Source of the DNA: Gemmatimonadaceae bacterium
GTDB lineage: Bacteria > Gemmatimonadota > Gemmatimonadetes > Gemmatimonadales > Gemmatimonadaceae
Reading direction: 5' to 3'
Assembly (NCBI GenBank): GCA_037721215.1
Contig: JBBJNV010000020.1
Span: 1-64,000, forward strand
Length of the DNA: 64,000 nt
Below, one piece after another: positions 15,597-24,227 of the stretch. The stretch's first letter is position 1. Each line of letters begins with the position of its first letter. The translations under genes were made by a program, and so were the position numbers. Under the pieces are notes generated by a model. That model had not been told where the DNA came from. It saw nothing but the letters and a program-made list of their open reading frames with translations, and did not search any database.

Positions 15597-16318
15597 CCTG
15601 TAGCGCGGACCAAGGCAATCTCCGGTGCTCCGCCGCGCAGAGCTGACATCGACCCGCGCACGGAGGGCCACGCGGCAGGGGCGCCTTCGCCATGCTCGGC
15701 GACAAATGACAGAATGCCATCCAGCAGGCGCTCGACCGTCTGTTCCAGGTCCGCTGCCGTTGCAGATTGCGCGTCGACGACCTTGCCCGCAGCTAAAAAT
15801 GCGTGGGGGGCGGGCGCCGACAGTGGCTCGAGATGGATGCCCAGAGGCAGGATATCCGCCGCCGGAAGATGCCTCGCAAAAAGCTCGATACCTTTTTCAA
15901 AGCCGAGCGGTCTGACGTGAGACGGCCAGATGCGGCCTTGCGGAAAGTAGGCGACCACCGAATCGGGACGTCGCTCGAGCCGTCCGCGTAACGAGCGGAC
16001 GCAGCGAGCAACGCTCGTGGGGCTGCCCGGATCGATTCCCACGCATCCAAGCAGGCGAAACAGCGGCCGGCGCCCGAGTTCTGACTCCAGCATCACGGTA
16101 TTGAGCGGTGCCCCGGGGCGTAGAAGCCGGTGGACTTCGCGCAACAGAAATCCGTCCCACCAGCTCACATGATTGCTGACGAGAATCAGCGGCCGCTTCG
16201 AGCCCGCGTTGTCCAGTCCCGTAATGTGGACTGCCGCTATACGGCGTCGCATCCACGGAAGGAACATCGCATCGAACGCACGGAGCGCTCCCGGCAACGG
16301 AAGATCGATTGCAGTCAA
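15593..16318 (-). CDS. PlsC-type acyltransferase in carotenoid cluster
   Basis: A 241-residue lysophospholipid acyltransferase-family protein. The catalytic H(X)4D motif is NHVSWWDGF and the substrate-binding block is FPQGRI (usual FPEGTR). Four-base overlaps couple it to crtE-crtB upstream and idi downstream, so it is made with the carotenoid enzymes. This context suggests that it acylates a carotenoid or carotenoid glycoside, as CruD does in green sulfur bacteria, rather than phospholipid. A general phosphatidic-acid role cannot be excluded from sequence. One amphipathic or membrane helix is plausible near the N-terminus. Confidence 0.8.
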   Translation of the reverse strand: MTAIDLPLPGALRAFDAMFLPWMRRRIAAVHITGLDNAGSKRPLILVSNHVSWWDGFLLREVHRLLRPGAPLNTVMLESELGRRPLFRLLGCVGIDPGSPTSVARCVRSLRGRLERRPDSVVAYFPQGRIWPSHVRPLGFEKGIELFARHLPAADILPLGIHLEPLSAPAPHAFLAAGKVVDAQSATAADLEQTVERLLDGILSFVAEHGEGAPAAWPSVRGSMSALRGGAPEIALVRATG

Positions 16319-18342
16319 CGGGAAAGAGTCTGCGACAGTGAGGGTCGCCGCTGTTCTCTGTGGCGATCCTCTTCCGAGACGAACGTGACCTCGTGCTCAA
16401 CCCGTCGTCGCCGGCGCAACCTCACCTGGAGGTCCATCACCGCGCGGGTCGCCAGCAGGGCTTTACGAGGGCCCGAAGTGCGCGCGCGACGCGAGAGGTT
16501 GTCGTAGCCGGACTTGCGAATTTCATCGAGGATGCCCCTGTACACATAGCCGGCAACAGCGACAGGTAGCTGAAGTCCCCGCGGAAGATCCAACACCCCC
16601 GTAAATCCGGCGCGGTAAGCAGACTCGGCCGCAACGATCAACTCTTCCATCAACGCCGCATACCCGGCGGGGGGCTGGCCAAGGCTGAGCTCGGCCTCCG
16701 TCACCTGGTGCGTCCGCATCATATCCGCCGGCAGATAGCATCTACCTGCGCGCAAATCCTCGCCTACGTCGCGAAGAATATTGGTGAGCTGCATCGCGTG
16801 CCCCATCGCCTCTGCCCGTCGCAACACAACATGATCCCGAACGTTGAAAAGCTCGGAAATCCAGAGACCCACAACGGAGGCGACACGGTATGTGTATCGC
16901 TGCAATTCCAGCATCCCGCCATACCGCTCGCCGCGAAGATCCATCCGCATCCCCTCGGCAAGCTGCTCCGCATAGATGAAGGGAACGCGAGCGCCAGCCA
17001 TTTCACTCATGACGCGATCGAGCAGGGGAAGACCAGAGGCATAACCGCCGTACGCGCGGCGGGAGAGCTCCATCCACTCATCGAGCAGCAAGGCGGCGGT
17101 GACTGGATCGGTGGCCGGATCGTCCACCAGATCGTCGGTAAATCTGCAATACGCGTAAACGCGAGTAACACGGTCGTCGGCACCACCAGGAAAAAACCGC
17201 GTCGCGAACCGAAACGAGCGGCTGTTCCTCGCCAGATATGCGTTCTCGCTCGCCGAAGGGATCAGCTTTGCAATCAGTTGCGGGCTGGGGCGCAGCACGG
17301 AAGGCGATCGAGCCGTGGAAACGCTGAGAGGCAGGAAGGTCGGGGGGGCATTGGCAGGCGATGTGATCCGAGAGACACCGGCGGTCCATCGAGCTGCTGC
17401 TACCTCCTCTCGCTCGACCGCTTCTCCAGCACGGCGACGCCAGCCCCCTAACATTTCGATGAGGGTAGCGCTGTCGCCAAAGTGGCTCACGATTTCTCTG
17501 GTGACAGCATCCACCTCTTCTTCGTACTGACACAGGCAGCATCGAAGTGCGGTTTGTCCCGCCGACTCGACATGCAATGCGCGCATAAGAGAGTCTGGCT
17601 CAGCACCAAATGCCTCAACGCCAAGCTTGGCGAGCGGCCACGTCCAGTGCCCTTGTGCGTAGTCGACCAGAGCGGGCTTCCCGGTATCGGTCGCGGGCGC
17701 AAGATCCAGAAGGTCGTCCAGCATCTGATAGACCAGGCCTACCCGGCATCCTATTTCGTGATAGGCCAGGACACGCTCGGGGGCGCAGAGCGAGGCACCA
17801 AGCGCTATTGCACAGCCGATCAGCTCTCCAGACTTTCCGCCCGCAATCGCAGAGTATTCCTCAAAGCAGAGGACCCGGCCAGTCGCGCGTGCCTGTGCAA
17901 GTTCTCCGGCGACTGTCCGCTCTACGGCGCGGGCAAAGAGCTCGACGAATGATGGGCTGCCCGTTCGCACAGCGTATCGATACGCCGTCGTGAGAAGATG
18001 ATCCCCCTGCACGAGCGCAGCAGCTGCACCGCGCGTGGCAACAACGGTCGGAATACCTCGCCGCACCGCCGCACCGTCCACAACATCGTCGTGAAGAAGC
18101 GATGCTTCGTGCGCGAGCTGCACCGCCATCGCGCCAAACCAGAACTCAGCTGGCGGCGGCGCGGCGGAGAGCGAACGCCAGCCTGACAATGCCACCACCG
18201 GTCTGATGAGCTGTCCCTCCAACTGCGCGACAGCCATTCCCTCCGATTCGGCCCACTGGGCAATCGACTGGAGCGCACCACGAGCCAGGCCCGCGTCGGT
18301 TTGCGTCTTTCTTACGATCTGAGGGATGAATGTCGCAATCAT
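16315..18342 (-). CDS. Fused geranylgeranyl-diphosphate synthase and phytoene synthase (CrtE-CrtB)
   Basis: A 675-residue two-domain isoprenoid enzyme. Residues 1-300 form a polyprenyl synthetase with the first Asp-rich motif in LLHDDVVD (Asp85, 86, 89) and the second in YQMLDDLLDL (Asp209, 210, 213). A Pro/Ser/Ala-rich linker spans about 315-360. Residues 365-675 are a squalene/phytoene synthase with YAYCRFTDDLVDD and NILRDVGEDLRAGRCYLP, the two Asp-rich diphosphate-binding motifs. The fusion is continuous with no frameshift. It should make GGPP from IPP/DMAPP or FPP and pass it straight to phytoene. It starts 2 bp after cruF and overlaps the acyltransferase by four bases. No separate crtE or crtB exists in the window. 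Confidence 0.9.
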   Translation of the reverse strand: MIATFIPQIVRKTQTDAGLARGALQSIAQWAESEGMAVAQLEGQLIRPVVALSGWRSLSAAPPPAEFWFGAMAVQLAHEASLLHDDVVDGAAVRRGIPTVVATRGAAAALVQGDHLLTTAYRYAVRTGSPSFVELFARAVERTVAGELAQARATGRVLCFEEYSAIAGGKSGELIGCAIALGASLCAPERVLAYHEIGCRVGLVYQMLDDLLDLAPATDTGKPALVDYAQGHWTWPLAKLGVEAFGAEPDSLMRALHVESAGQTALRCCLCQYEEEVDAVTREIVSHFGDSATLIEMLGGWRRRAGEAVEREEVAAARWTAGVSRITSPANAPPTFLPLSVSTARSPSVLRPSPQLIAKLIPSASENAYLARNSRSFRFATRFFPGGADDRVTRVYAYCRFTDDLVDDPATDPVTAALLLDEWMELSRRAYGGYASGLPLLDRVMSEMAGARVPFIYAEQLAEGMRMDLRGERYGGMLELQRYTYRVASVVGLWISELFNVRDHVVLRRAEAMGHAMQLTNILRDVGEDLRAGRCYLPADMMRTHQVTEAELSLGQPPAGYAALMEELIVAAESAYRAGFTGVLDLPRGLQLPVAVAGYVYRGILDEIRKSGYDNLSRRARTSGPRKALLATRAVMDLQVRLRRRRRVEHEVTFVSEEDRHREQRRPSLSQTLSR

Positions 18343-18344
18343 GG

Positions 18345-19253
18345 TCAGGTCGCCAGCCGGGTTGACTGATCGGTTGAGATAACGTTGGTATCGGCACCCA
18401 TCGATCGAGGCCTCGTGTTACCGAGCCATCGCCCGACAAGGAAGGCAGCGAGTAGCGCGACGAGCGCAGCACCGACGGCCGCCCACAGACCCGCGGCGAC
18501 GTTCATGCCCAGGGACAGCGCGAGATTTGCGAGGTAGAACGCGGTGATCCATCGTATCGGCAGGGCCGCTATCCATCGATCCGCACGCAGTAATGCGAGG
18601 GCCGCCATCAGTGCCAGGCCGGTTACGTACCAGCCGAAGAGATTGAGCCACGGCATTCCGTAATAGGCGCCGCTCGACGCCCAGACCCAGTATTGAGTTG
18701 CATAGCTCATTGCCGGATCGAGACTCAGATCCCAGCTCAGCAACGCAGCCGATCCCAGGAAAACACGAGCCCGCCTCCTCTCGGGAGCAGGCAGAACCGA
18801 CTGCGCCAACGCATAAGAAGGGACGGCCATGAAAAACCAGCTGAGGGGAATCACAATCGGCACATGCCCGAACCACATGGGGTTGAGCAGTGGGCTATAG
18901 CTGTATTCGCCGAAAGGGAGTCCAGTTACCGTGCCCAACAGCTCGCTTGCAAGACTGATCGCATAAAGCACGAAAAAAGACGGTAACCAACGCGTTCCGA
19001 CGGTGCGGGTGAGGAAGAACGCAAGGACGCCCCACGCAAGCCAGACATGGGCGACCGCAAAAAATCGAAACGCGTACGAGTAGATGCTCGCAGCACCCGG
19101 CACATGTCTGATAAGACCCGGGTTGAGGCCAAATGTCGAAAATCCCAGCAGCGTCATAACCGTGAAGGCGGCGAGCGCGATAAGCGCTTTCTCGCTCCAC
19201 AAATCTGACTTCCGCTGATCCCTCGAGGTTCTCGTTCCGCTCGTGTCGCGCAA
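18345..19253 (-). CDS. cruF: Carotenoid 1',2'-hydratase CruF family (DUF422)
   Basis: Polytopic membrane enzyme of 302 residues with about eight hydrophobic segments. Family blocks are ASELLGTVTGLPFGEYSYS, GHVPIVIPLSWFFM and LLSWDLSLDPAMS, which hold the conserved Glu and Asp residues of the CruF/DUF422 group. CruF adds water to the 1',2' double bond of the psi end of gamma-carotene-like carotenoids (myxol and deinoxanthin pathways). The start is a TTG at 19253; nearby alternatives are poor. It is the first gene of the minus-strand arm, divergent from the MerR/B12 regulator, with the shared control region directly upstream. Confidence 0.88.
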   Translation of the reverse strand: MRDTSGTRTSRDQRKSDLWSEKALIALAAFTVMTLLGFSTFGLNPGLIRHVPGAASIYSYAFRFFAVAHVWLAWGVLAFFLTRTVGTRWLPSFFVLYAISLASELLGTVTGLPFGEYSYSPLLNPMWFGHVPIVIPLSWFFMAVPSYALAQSVLPAPERRRARVFLGSAALLSWDLSLDPAMSYATQYWVWASSGAYYGMPWLNLFGWYVTGLALMAALALLRADRWIAALPIRWITAFYLANLALSLGMNVAAGLWAAVGAALVALLAAFLVGRWLGNTRPRSMGADTNVISTDQSTRLAT

Positions 19254-19295
19254 GCCGCAGGCTCTCCCATCGATCTATTTCAGTTGTGCAACCGC

Positions 19296-19343
19296 TGTCA
19301 AACACGCGAGCACCAATTTCGGTCGTCGTCGAAGGGTTGTCAA
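19296..19343 (-). promoter_or_regulatory. Two TTGACA -35-like elements facing cruF
   Basis: On the minus strand the control region has two perfect TTGACA hexamers, at 19343-19338 and 19301-19296, 42 bp apart. Neither has a good -10 hexamer at 17 bp; the nearer one has ATAGAT. They are the best candidates for the cruF-crtEB-idi promoter. A 42-bp spacing is four helical turns, which would put both on one DNA face and could suit an oligomeric repressor. Confidence 0.45.
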
Positions 19344-19365
19344 GGCTGCGAGTGCAAATTATAAT
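19337..19365 (+). promoter_or_regulatory. Sigma70-type promoter for the regulator-crtI-crtO arm
   Basis: TTGTCA at 19337-19342 and a perfect TATAAT at 19360-19365 are separated by exactly 17 bp, placing the start of transcription near 19372, about 24 bp before the likely TTG start of the regulator. The promoter lies inside an inverted repeat, GTTGTC at 19336-19341 and GACAAC at 19367-19372, a plausible site for autoregulation by the encoded MerR/B12 protein. The left half also carries the opposite-strand TTGACA, so one bound protein could block both arms. Confidence 0.7.
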
Positions 19366-19395
19366 AGACAACACTTCTACAGCAAGAGGCATGCT

Positions 19396-20340
19396 TTGGC
19401 GGACGAATCAAGCGGGCGCCCGCTTTTTCCGATCGGCGCCGTGGTGGAGAAAACGGGCCTTTCGGCGCACGTTCTGCGAGCATGGGAGCGTCGCTATGGC
19501 GCTGTGGTTCCGAAGCGGCGGGACGACGGAATTCGCGTCTACGACGATGCGGACGTCGTCAAGCTGCGGCTGCTGAAGAGGGTTACCGAATCAGGCCATG
19601 GCATTGGCGGCGTTGCCAACCTTTCCACAGAGACGCTGCTGGAGCTGGTGCGCGACGAGCCCGAAACGCGGGCGAGATCCGACAAAGGTGCAGCAAAGCG
19701 CCAGATGGCCGAGTGTTTGAAGGCTGTCGAGTTGATGGACAGCGGTCGGGTTCACGGGTTGCTCATGCGGTCTCTGGTAATCATGGGGAGCGAGCGCTTC
19801 GTCGAGGCTCTGGTCGTCCCACTGCTTCACCGCGTGGGAGAACTCTGGGACGATGGAAGCATTTTTCCTGCGCACGAGCACCTTGTCTCTGCTGCACTGC
19901 AGAGGGTGCTGGGCTGGGTGATGGATCAGCTTGAAGTCGACGATGGCAGTCCAACGATCGTGACATCGACGCCGACCGGACAGCGACATGAAATGGGCGC
20001 GCTCCTGAGTGGGGTGGTGGCGGCAGAAGAGGGATGGAGGGTGGAGTACCTGGGTGCCGACCTTCCCGCGGAAGACATTGCCAGGGCAGTCACAAGGGCA
20101 TCGGCAACCGTCGTGGCGCTGAGCGTGATTCATTCAACGGATGCCGATTCGCTGTTTTCCGAGCTTTCAGGTCTTCGCGAGCAACTTCCAGGCAACGTCA
20201 CGATACTCCTCGGTGGGAAGGCGATATCGGGGCAGGCCGAAAAGCTTGCGCGAATGGGGGTGACGTGGCTCCCCGACCTGGGCGCGCTGCGCGATCAGCT
20301 TCGGCGGCTGCGCCTGGAGCACGCGGCCGGTGTAGCGTAG
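19396..20340 (+). CDS. MerR-family regulator with B12-binding domain (CarH/LitR-like photoreceptor)
   Basis: Predicted transcriptional repressor of the carotenoid genes. Numbering from the TTG at 19396, an N-terminal MerR helix-turn-helix spans about residues 10-80 (FPIGAVVEKTGLSAHVLRAWERRY). A four-helix cobalamin-cap domain follows with the CarH signature W-X9-EH (WDDGSIFPAHEH). Then comes a Rossmann B12 domain with the lower-ligand His in GQRHEMG (about residue 198) and a later LGADLP strand. These are the residues that in CarH hold adenosylcobalamin and make the dark tetramer. The frame is open further upstream to 19243, but the promoter at 19337-19365 and an AGAGG site seven bases before the TTG favour this start. 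The stop overlaps the GTG of crtI (TAGTG). Confidence 0.9.
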   Translation: MADESSGRPLFPIGAVVEKTGLSAHVLRAWERRYGAVVPKRRDDGIRVYDDADVVKLRLLKRVTESGHGIGGVANLSTETLLELVRDEPETRARSDKGAAKRQMAECLKAVELMDSGRVHGLLMRSLVIMGSERFVEALVVPLLHRVGELWDDGSIFPAHEHLVSAALQRVLGWVMDQLEVDDGSPTIVTSTPTGQRHEMGALLSGVVAAEEGWRVEYLGADLPAEDIARAVTRASATVVALSVIHSTDADSLFSELSGLREQLPGNVTILLGGKAISGQAEKLARMGVTWLPDLGALRDQLRRLRLEHAAGVA

Positions 20341-21884
20341 TGTCCGCGCATGCGGTGGTGATCGGAAGCGGATTTGGAGGCTTGGCGGCGGCAGTACGTC
20401 TTCGTGTGATGGGCTACCGGGTAACCGTGCTCGAGGCTCTCGACCAACCTGGAGGACGGGCACGTGTATTCCGGCGTGATGGCTTTACCTTCGACGCCGG
20501 TCCAACGGTAATCACTGCCCCGTACCTGCTCGAGGAACTATTCGTACTGGCCGGCCGCAGCCTGAGCGATTACGCCACCCTCGTTCCAGTCGACCCTTTT
20601 TACCGCGTGCTGTTTCGTGATGGGAGCCGGTTCGATTACGTGGGGGACGAGGAGAGGTTGATTCAGAATATCGCCGCGATCAGCCCCGGTGATGTCGACG
20701 GCTATCGTAAGCTGGCGGCCCACGCAGAGCGCATTTTCGATGTCGGATATACACAGCTCGCGGACCAGCCTTTTCACCGGGCCGTCGATATGATGCGCGT
20801 CATCCCGGCAATGATGCGACTGGAGAGTTACCGCAGTGTGTATGGGCTGGTGTCGAGGTACATAAAAGACGACCGGCTGCGGAGAGTATTTAGCTTTGAG
20901 CCGCTGCTCGTAGGCGGTAATCCATTCACTACAACGTCCATTTATCTCCTGATTCACTGGCTGGAGCGGAAATGGGGCGTGCATTTCGCGATGGGTGGCA
21001 CGACGTCGCTGGTTACCGCACTCGTGCAACTTCTCACGGAGCTGGATGTCGAAGTGCGGCTCGATACGGCAGTGACGGCGATCGAGGTGGCGAACGGCAC
21101 CGCTCGCGCCGTTCAGACTCAGAGCGGAGAGTGGATTCCGTGCGACATCGTGGTCAGCAACGCCGATCCCACTCACGTATACTCTCACCTGATTTCGCCA
21201 CAACACCTCAAAAAAAACGCGCCTCGATCCGTGGCGCGCGTCAGACAATCAATGAGTTTGTTCGTCGCCTACTTCGGCGCCACACGGCAGTACCCGGATA
21301 TCGCGCACCATACGATCGTACTCGGCAACCGGTACAAGGACTTACTCGACGACGTCTTCAGGCGGCGCATTCTGGCAGCCGATTTTTCGTTGTATCTTCA
21401 CGCGCCCACACGCACCGATCCCTCGCTTGCGCCGCCGGGCCACGAGGGGTTTTACGTCCTGTCGCCGGTGCCAAACAACAAAAGCGGTATCGACTGGAGC
21501 AAAGAGGCCAATCGATATTTCGCGCGCATCGTCGATGAGCTTGAAGCGCGTGTTCTCCCAGGCATTTCAGATTCGCTGGTGTCCACTTCGTTTATGACGC
21601 CTCACGATTTCGAACACACTCTTCGCTCCGCCGACGGTTCTGCTTTCGGTCCAGAGCCGATTCTCACGCAGTCGGCGTACTTTCGCTACCACAATCGCTC
21701 AGGCGACGTAGAGGGGCTTTACTTTGTTGGCGCGGGGACACATCCGGGCGGAGGAGTGCCCGGGGTGCTTTCGTCAGCCCGGGTTTTGGAGCGGATTGTA
21801 CCACGGCCCGCGAGCGCCGAGCCGCTCCCTCCGCGCGGCGCATCATCGCGTCCGGGTGCAATCATCGCAATCACCGGCAACTGA
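20340..21884 (+). CDS. crtI: Phytoene desaturase
   Basis: FAD-dependent desaturase of 514 residues turning phytoene into lycopene. The N-terminal dinucleotide fold is VVIGSGFGGLAAAVRL with the acidic strand VTVLEALDQPGGRA. The substrate-entry block is GFTFDAGPTVIT and the C-terminal FAD block is GLYFVGAGTHPGGGVPGVL, diagnostic of bacterial CrtI. It starts with a GTG that overlaps the regulator's TAG stop. The frame stays open about 100 codons upstream, but that stretch is the out-of-frame shadow of the regulator. Its translation is therefore coupled to that of its own likely repressor. The stop lies 10 bp before the cyclase. Confidence 0.95.
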   Translation: MSAHAVVIGSGFGGLAAAVRLRVMGYRVTVLEALDQPGGRARVFRRDGFTFDAGPTVITAPYLLEELFVLAGRSLSDYATLVPVDPFYRVLFRDGSRFDYVGDEERLIQNIAAISPGDVDGYRKLAAHAERIFDVGYTQLADQPFHRAVDMMRVIPAMMRLESYRSVYGLVSRYIKDDRLRRVFSFEPLLVGGNPFTTTSIYLLIHWLERKWGVHFAMGGTTSLVTALVQLLTELDVEVRLDTAVTAIEVANGTARAVQTQSGEWIPCDIVVSNADPTHVYSHLISPQHLKKNAPRSVARVRQSMSLFVAYFGATRQYPDIAHHTIVLGNRYKDLLDDVFRRRILAADFSLYLHAPTRTDPSLAPPGHEGFYVLSPVPNNKSGIDWSKEANRYFARIVDELEARVLPGISDSLVSTSFMTPHDFEHTLRSADGSAFGPEPILTQSAYFRYHNRSGDVEGLYFVGAGTHPGGGVPGVLSSARVLERIVPRPASAEPLPPRGASSRPGAIIAITGN

Positions 21885-21894
21885 TGGCAGGTGC

Positions 21895-22632
21895 GTGACG
21901 TACCTGCAGTTTCATTTCTACTTCATCGTTCCACCGTTGATACTGCTCGCGGCGGGGCGACCGTGGCGCAAAGTCGACGGCCGGGCGCTGCGATTCCTGT
22001 TGCTGCTCGCGCTGATCGCCTTTCTGTACGCAACGCCGTGGGACAACTATCTGGTGTGGCGTGGTGCATGGGCCTACGATCCGGATCGTGTTGCCGGCGT
22101 GGTTGGTTATGTGCCGATGGAGGAATACCTTTTTTTCATTCTGCAGCCGCTGTTGACGGGTTGCTGGCTTTATCATTTGATGGGAAGGGAAGGGCGGGCT
22201 CACGTAAAACAGGCTGTGCCGGGTTTCGGAAATCGCGTCCGGATTGCCGGCGCTCTCTCCTATGCCACCGCCGCCGTCGCTGGCGCATTTTGTCTCACGC
22301 GTCCAGAAGGCACCTACCTCGGTCTCATTCTCGTCTGGGCCGCTCCCATCCTTGCCGCGCAATGGGCATACGCCGGACATCGGATATTCACGTATCGACG
22401 AACCGCCTTACTCGGCGTGGCCATTCCGACTTTATACCTGTCCGTAGCGGATGCGATCGCGATCCGTGCTGGAATCTGGCGCATCTCGGATGCTCACAGC
22501 TTCGGACTTGAACTGTTCGGCCTGCCAATTGAGGAAGCGGTTTTTTTTCTCGTCACCAACATCCTTGTAGTCCAGGGCCTGATCCTGTTCATCGCTCCGC
22601 CAGCGCGAGTACGCGGCCGCGTCGATGCCTGA
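21895..22632 (+). CDS. Lycopene cyclase, fused CrtYcd-type membrane protein
   Basis: A 245-residue membrane protein of the heterodimeric/fungal CarR type of lycopene beta-cyclase, with both halves on one chain. Each half carries the conserved Pro-x-Glu-Glu motif: [11 protein letters not shown] (about residue 80) and [11 protein letters not shown] (about 215), which are the catalytic acid motifs of CrtYc/CrtYd. About seven transmembrane segments are visible. The start is a GTG ([10 protein letters not shown]); the open frame upstream is the shadow of crtI. The 3' end overlaps crtO by eight bases. It should put one or two beta rings on lycopene; with CruF present a monocyclic gamma-carotene intermediate is likely. 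Confidence 0.9.
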   Translation: MTYLQFHFYFIVPPLILLAAGRPWRKVDGRALRFLLLLALIAFLYATPWDNYLVWRGAWAYDPDRVAGVVGYVPMEEYLFFILQPLLTGCWLYHLMGREGRAHVKQAVPGFGNRVRIAGALSYATAAVAGAFCLTRPEGTYLGLILVWAAPILAAQWAYAGHRIFTYRRTALLGVAIPTLYLSVADAIAIRAGIWRISDAHSFGLELFGLPIEEAVFFLVTNILVVQGLILFIAPPARVRGRVDA

Positions 22633-24160
22633 CTACGACGTAATAGTCGTGGGTGCCGGTCACAATGCGCTCGTCACTGCCTGCTACGTCGCGCAAGCCG
22701 GTTACAGTGTCGCTGTGTTCGAACGGAGGGATCAGGTGGGCGGCGCTGTATCGACAAAAGAAGTCATCCCCGGTTATCAGTTCGATCTTGGCGGCAGCGC
22801 GCACATCCTTATCCGCCTCACGCCGATTGTCGAGGAGCTCGGCCTCGAACGCTTCGGGCTTCAATACCTCGAACTGGACCCGCTGTTCTTCGCTCCGTTT
22901 CTTGATGGAGACTCAATGTTCATCTACCGTGATGAGGATCGCACGGTTGCGGAGCTCGAAGCGAAATTCCCATCGCAGGGTGAAGCCTACAAACGTTTTA
23001 TCGATGACTGGCGGCCCTTCGCAGGCCTTGTCAAGGAAGCATTTCTCAGCCCGCCGGGTCCGCTTGAACTGGGGAAGCGATTTGTATTCAACCGCGCTCT
23101 TCGCAACGACTGGCAACGCGCACTCGGGACGATCCTGCGCCCGTATGGTGAAGTGGCGGACAGCTACTTCTCCGAAGAAAAAGTAAAGGCGCCGCTGGTG
23201 TGGATGGCGGCGCAGTCCGGTCCGCCACCAACCGAGCCGCTCTCGGCGCCGTTCCTGTTGTGGCAGCCACTCTATCATGAAGGGGGTATCGCCCGACCGC
23301 GCGGGGGCTCGGGAATGCTGAGCGAAGCACTTCGCAGAAAACTGCAATCCAACGGAGGTGAAGTGCATGTCTCCGCGCATGTGGACGAGATTCTTGTCGA
23401 GGGCGGGCGAGCCGTGGGTGTGCGCGTTGCGGGCACCATTTACACGTCGCGTGCGGTGATTTCGGGGACTCACGCGATGGAGACTTTCGGGCGCCTTTTG
23501 CCCGAGGCACATCGGCCACCGGGAGCGTTGGGCATGCGCGCCGGAAATGGGTTCGGCGCTGTACTGCGACTCGCACTGAGCGGGCCAGTATCATACACAG
23601 CGCATCCGGGCGCCGAGGCGCGCGTTGCGCTCCAGTTGTTATGCGAGAATCGTCTGCAACTGATGACCGCATATGGCGACTATCTGCGCGGCGAGCCCGC
23701 AGCTGAACCGCCGATTGTAGCAATGACGTTCTCAGCGGTAGACGATTCTCTCGCCCCGCCCGGAGGCGAAGTGCTGTGGCTGTGGGCTCAATATTTTCCG
23801 TACGAGCTCGCGAGCGGAAACTGGGATGAGATCGGCCCTGTCATTGCCGACCGGATTCTGACCGCCTACGAGCGTTATGCCCCGGGAACCCGTGAGCGAG
23901 TCGTCGGCTCGCTATTCCAGCATCCGCTCTGGCTGGAGCGTGAGCTGGGGTTGCACCGCGGCAACGTTATGCACCTGGAGATGAGTGTCAGTCAGATGTT
24001 CTCGCTGCGTCCGTTTGCCGGTATGTCCGGCTATCGTACTCATCTAGGGGGTCTCTATCTCACCGGCGCAAGCACTCATCCGGGAGGCGGCATCATGGGC
24101 GCCTCGGGGCGAAACGCGGCCCGGGTTCTCCTTCGAGACCTGAGCCGGCGAAAGATCTGA
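22625..24160 (+). CDS. crtO: Beta-carotene ketolase, CrtO type
   Basis: FAD-dependent carotenoid 4-ketolase of 511 residues, related to CrtI rather than to CrtW. The N-terminus [19 protein letters not shown], the block [13 protein letters not shown] and the segment [20 protein letters not shown] are those I know from Deinococcus radiodurans CrtO. The C-terminal FAD block is [20 protein letters not shown]. It is expected to add a 4-keto group to the beta ring of gamma- or beta-carotene derivatives. It overlaps the cyclase gene by eight bases and ends the plus-strand arm, which runs regulator-crtI-cyclase-crtO. Confidence 0.93.
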   Translation: MPDYDVIVVGAGHNALVTACYVAQAGYSVAVFERRDQVGGAVSTKEVIPGYQFDLGGSAHILIRLTPIVEELGLERFGLQYLELDPLFFAPFLDGDSMFIYRDEDRTVAELEAKFPSQGEAYKRFIDDWRPFAGLVKEAFLSPPGPLELGKRFVFNRALRNDWQRALGTILRPYGEVADSYFSEEKVKAPLVWMAAQSGPPPTEPLSAPFLLWQPLYHEGGIARPRGGSGMLSEALRRKLQSNGGEVHVSAHVDEILVEGGRAVGVRVAGTIYTSRAVISGTHAMETFGRLLPEAHRPPGALGMRAGNGFGAVLRLALSGPVSYTAHPGAEARVALQLLCENRLQLMTAYGDYLRGEPAAEPPIVAMTFSAVDDSLAPPGGEVLWLWAQYFPYELASGNWDEIGPVIADRILTAYERYAPGTRERVVGSLFQHPLWLERELGLHRGNVMHLEMSVSQMFSLRPFAGMSGYRTHLGGLYLTGASTHPGGGIMGASGRNAARVLLRDLSRRKI

Positions 24161-24227
24161 GCAGACAACTCCTTATGTCGTAAAATTATCTGCGGTCTCT
24201 CACAATATTCCAACGGAGAAGGTTACG

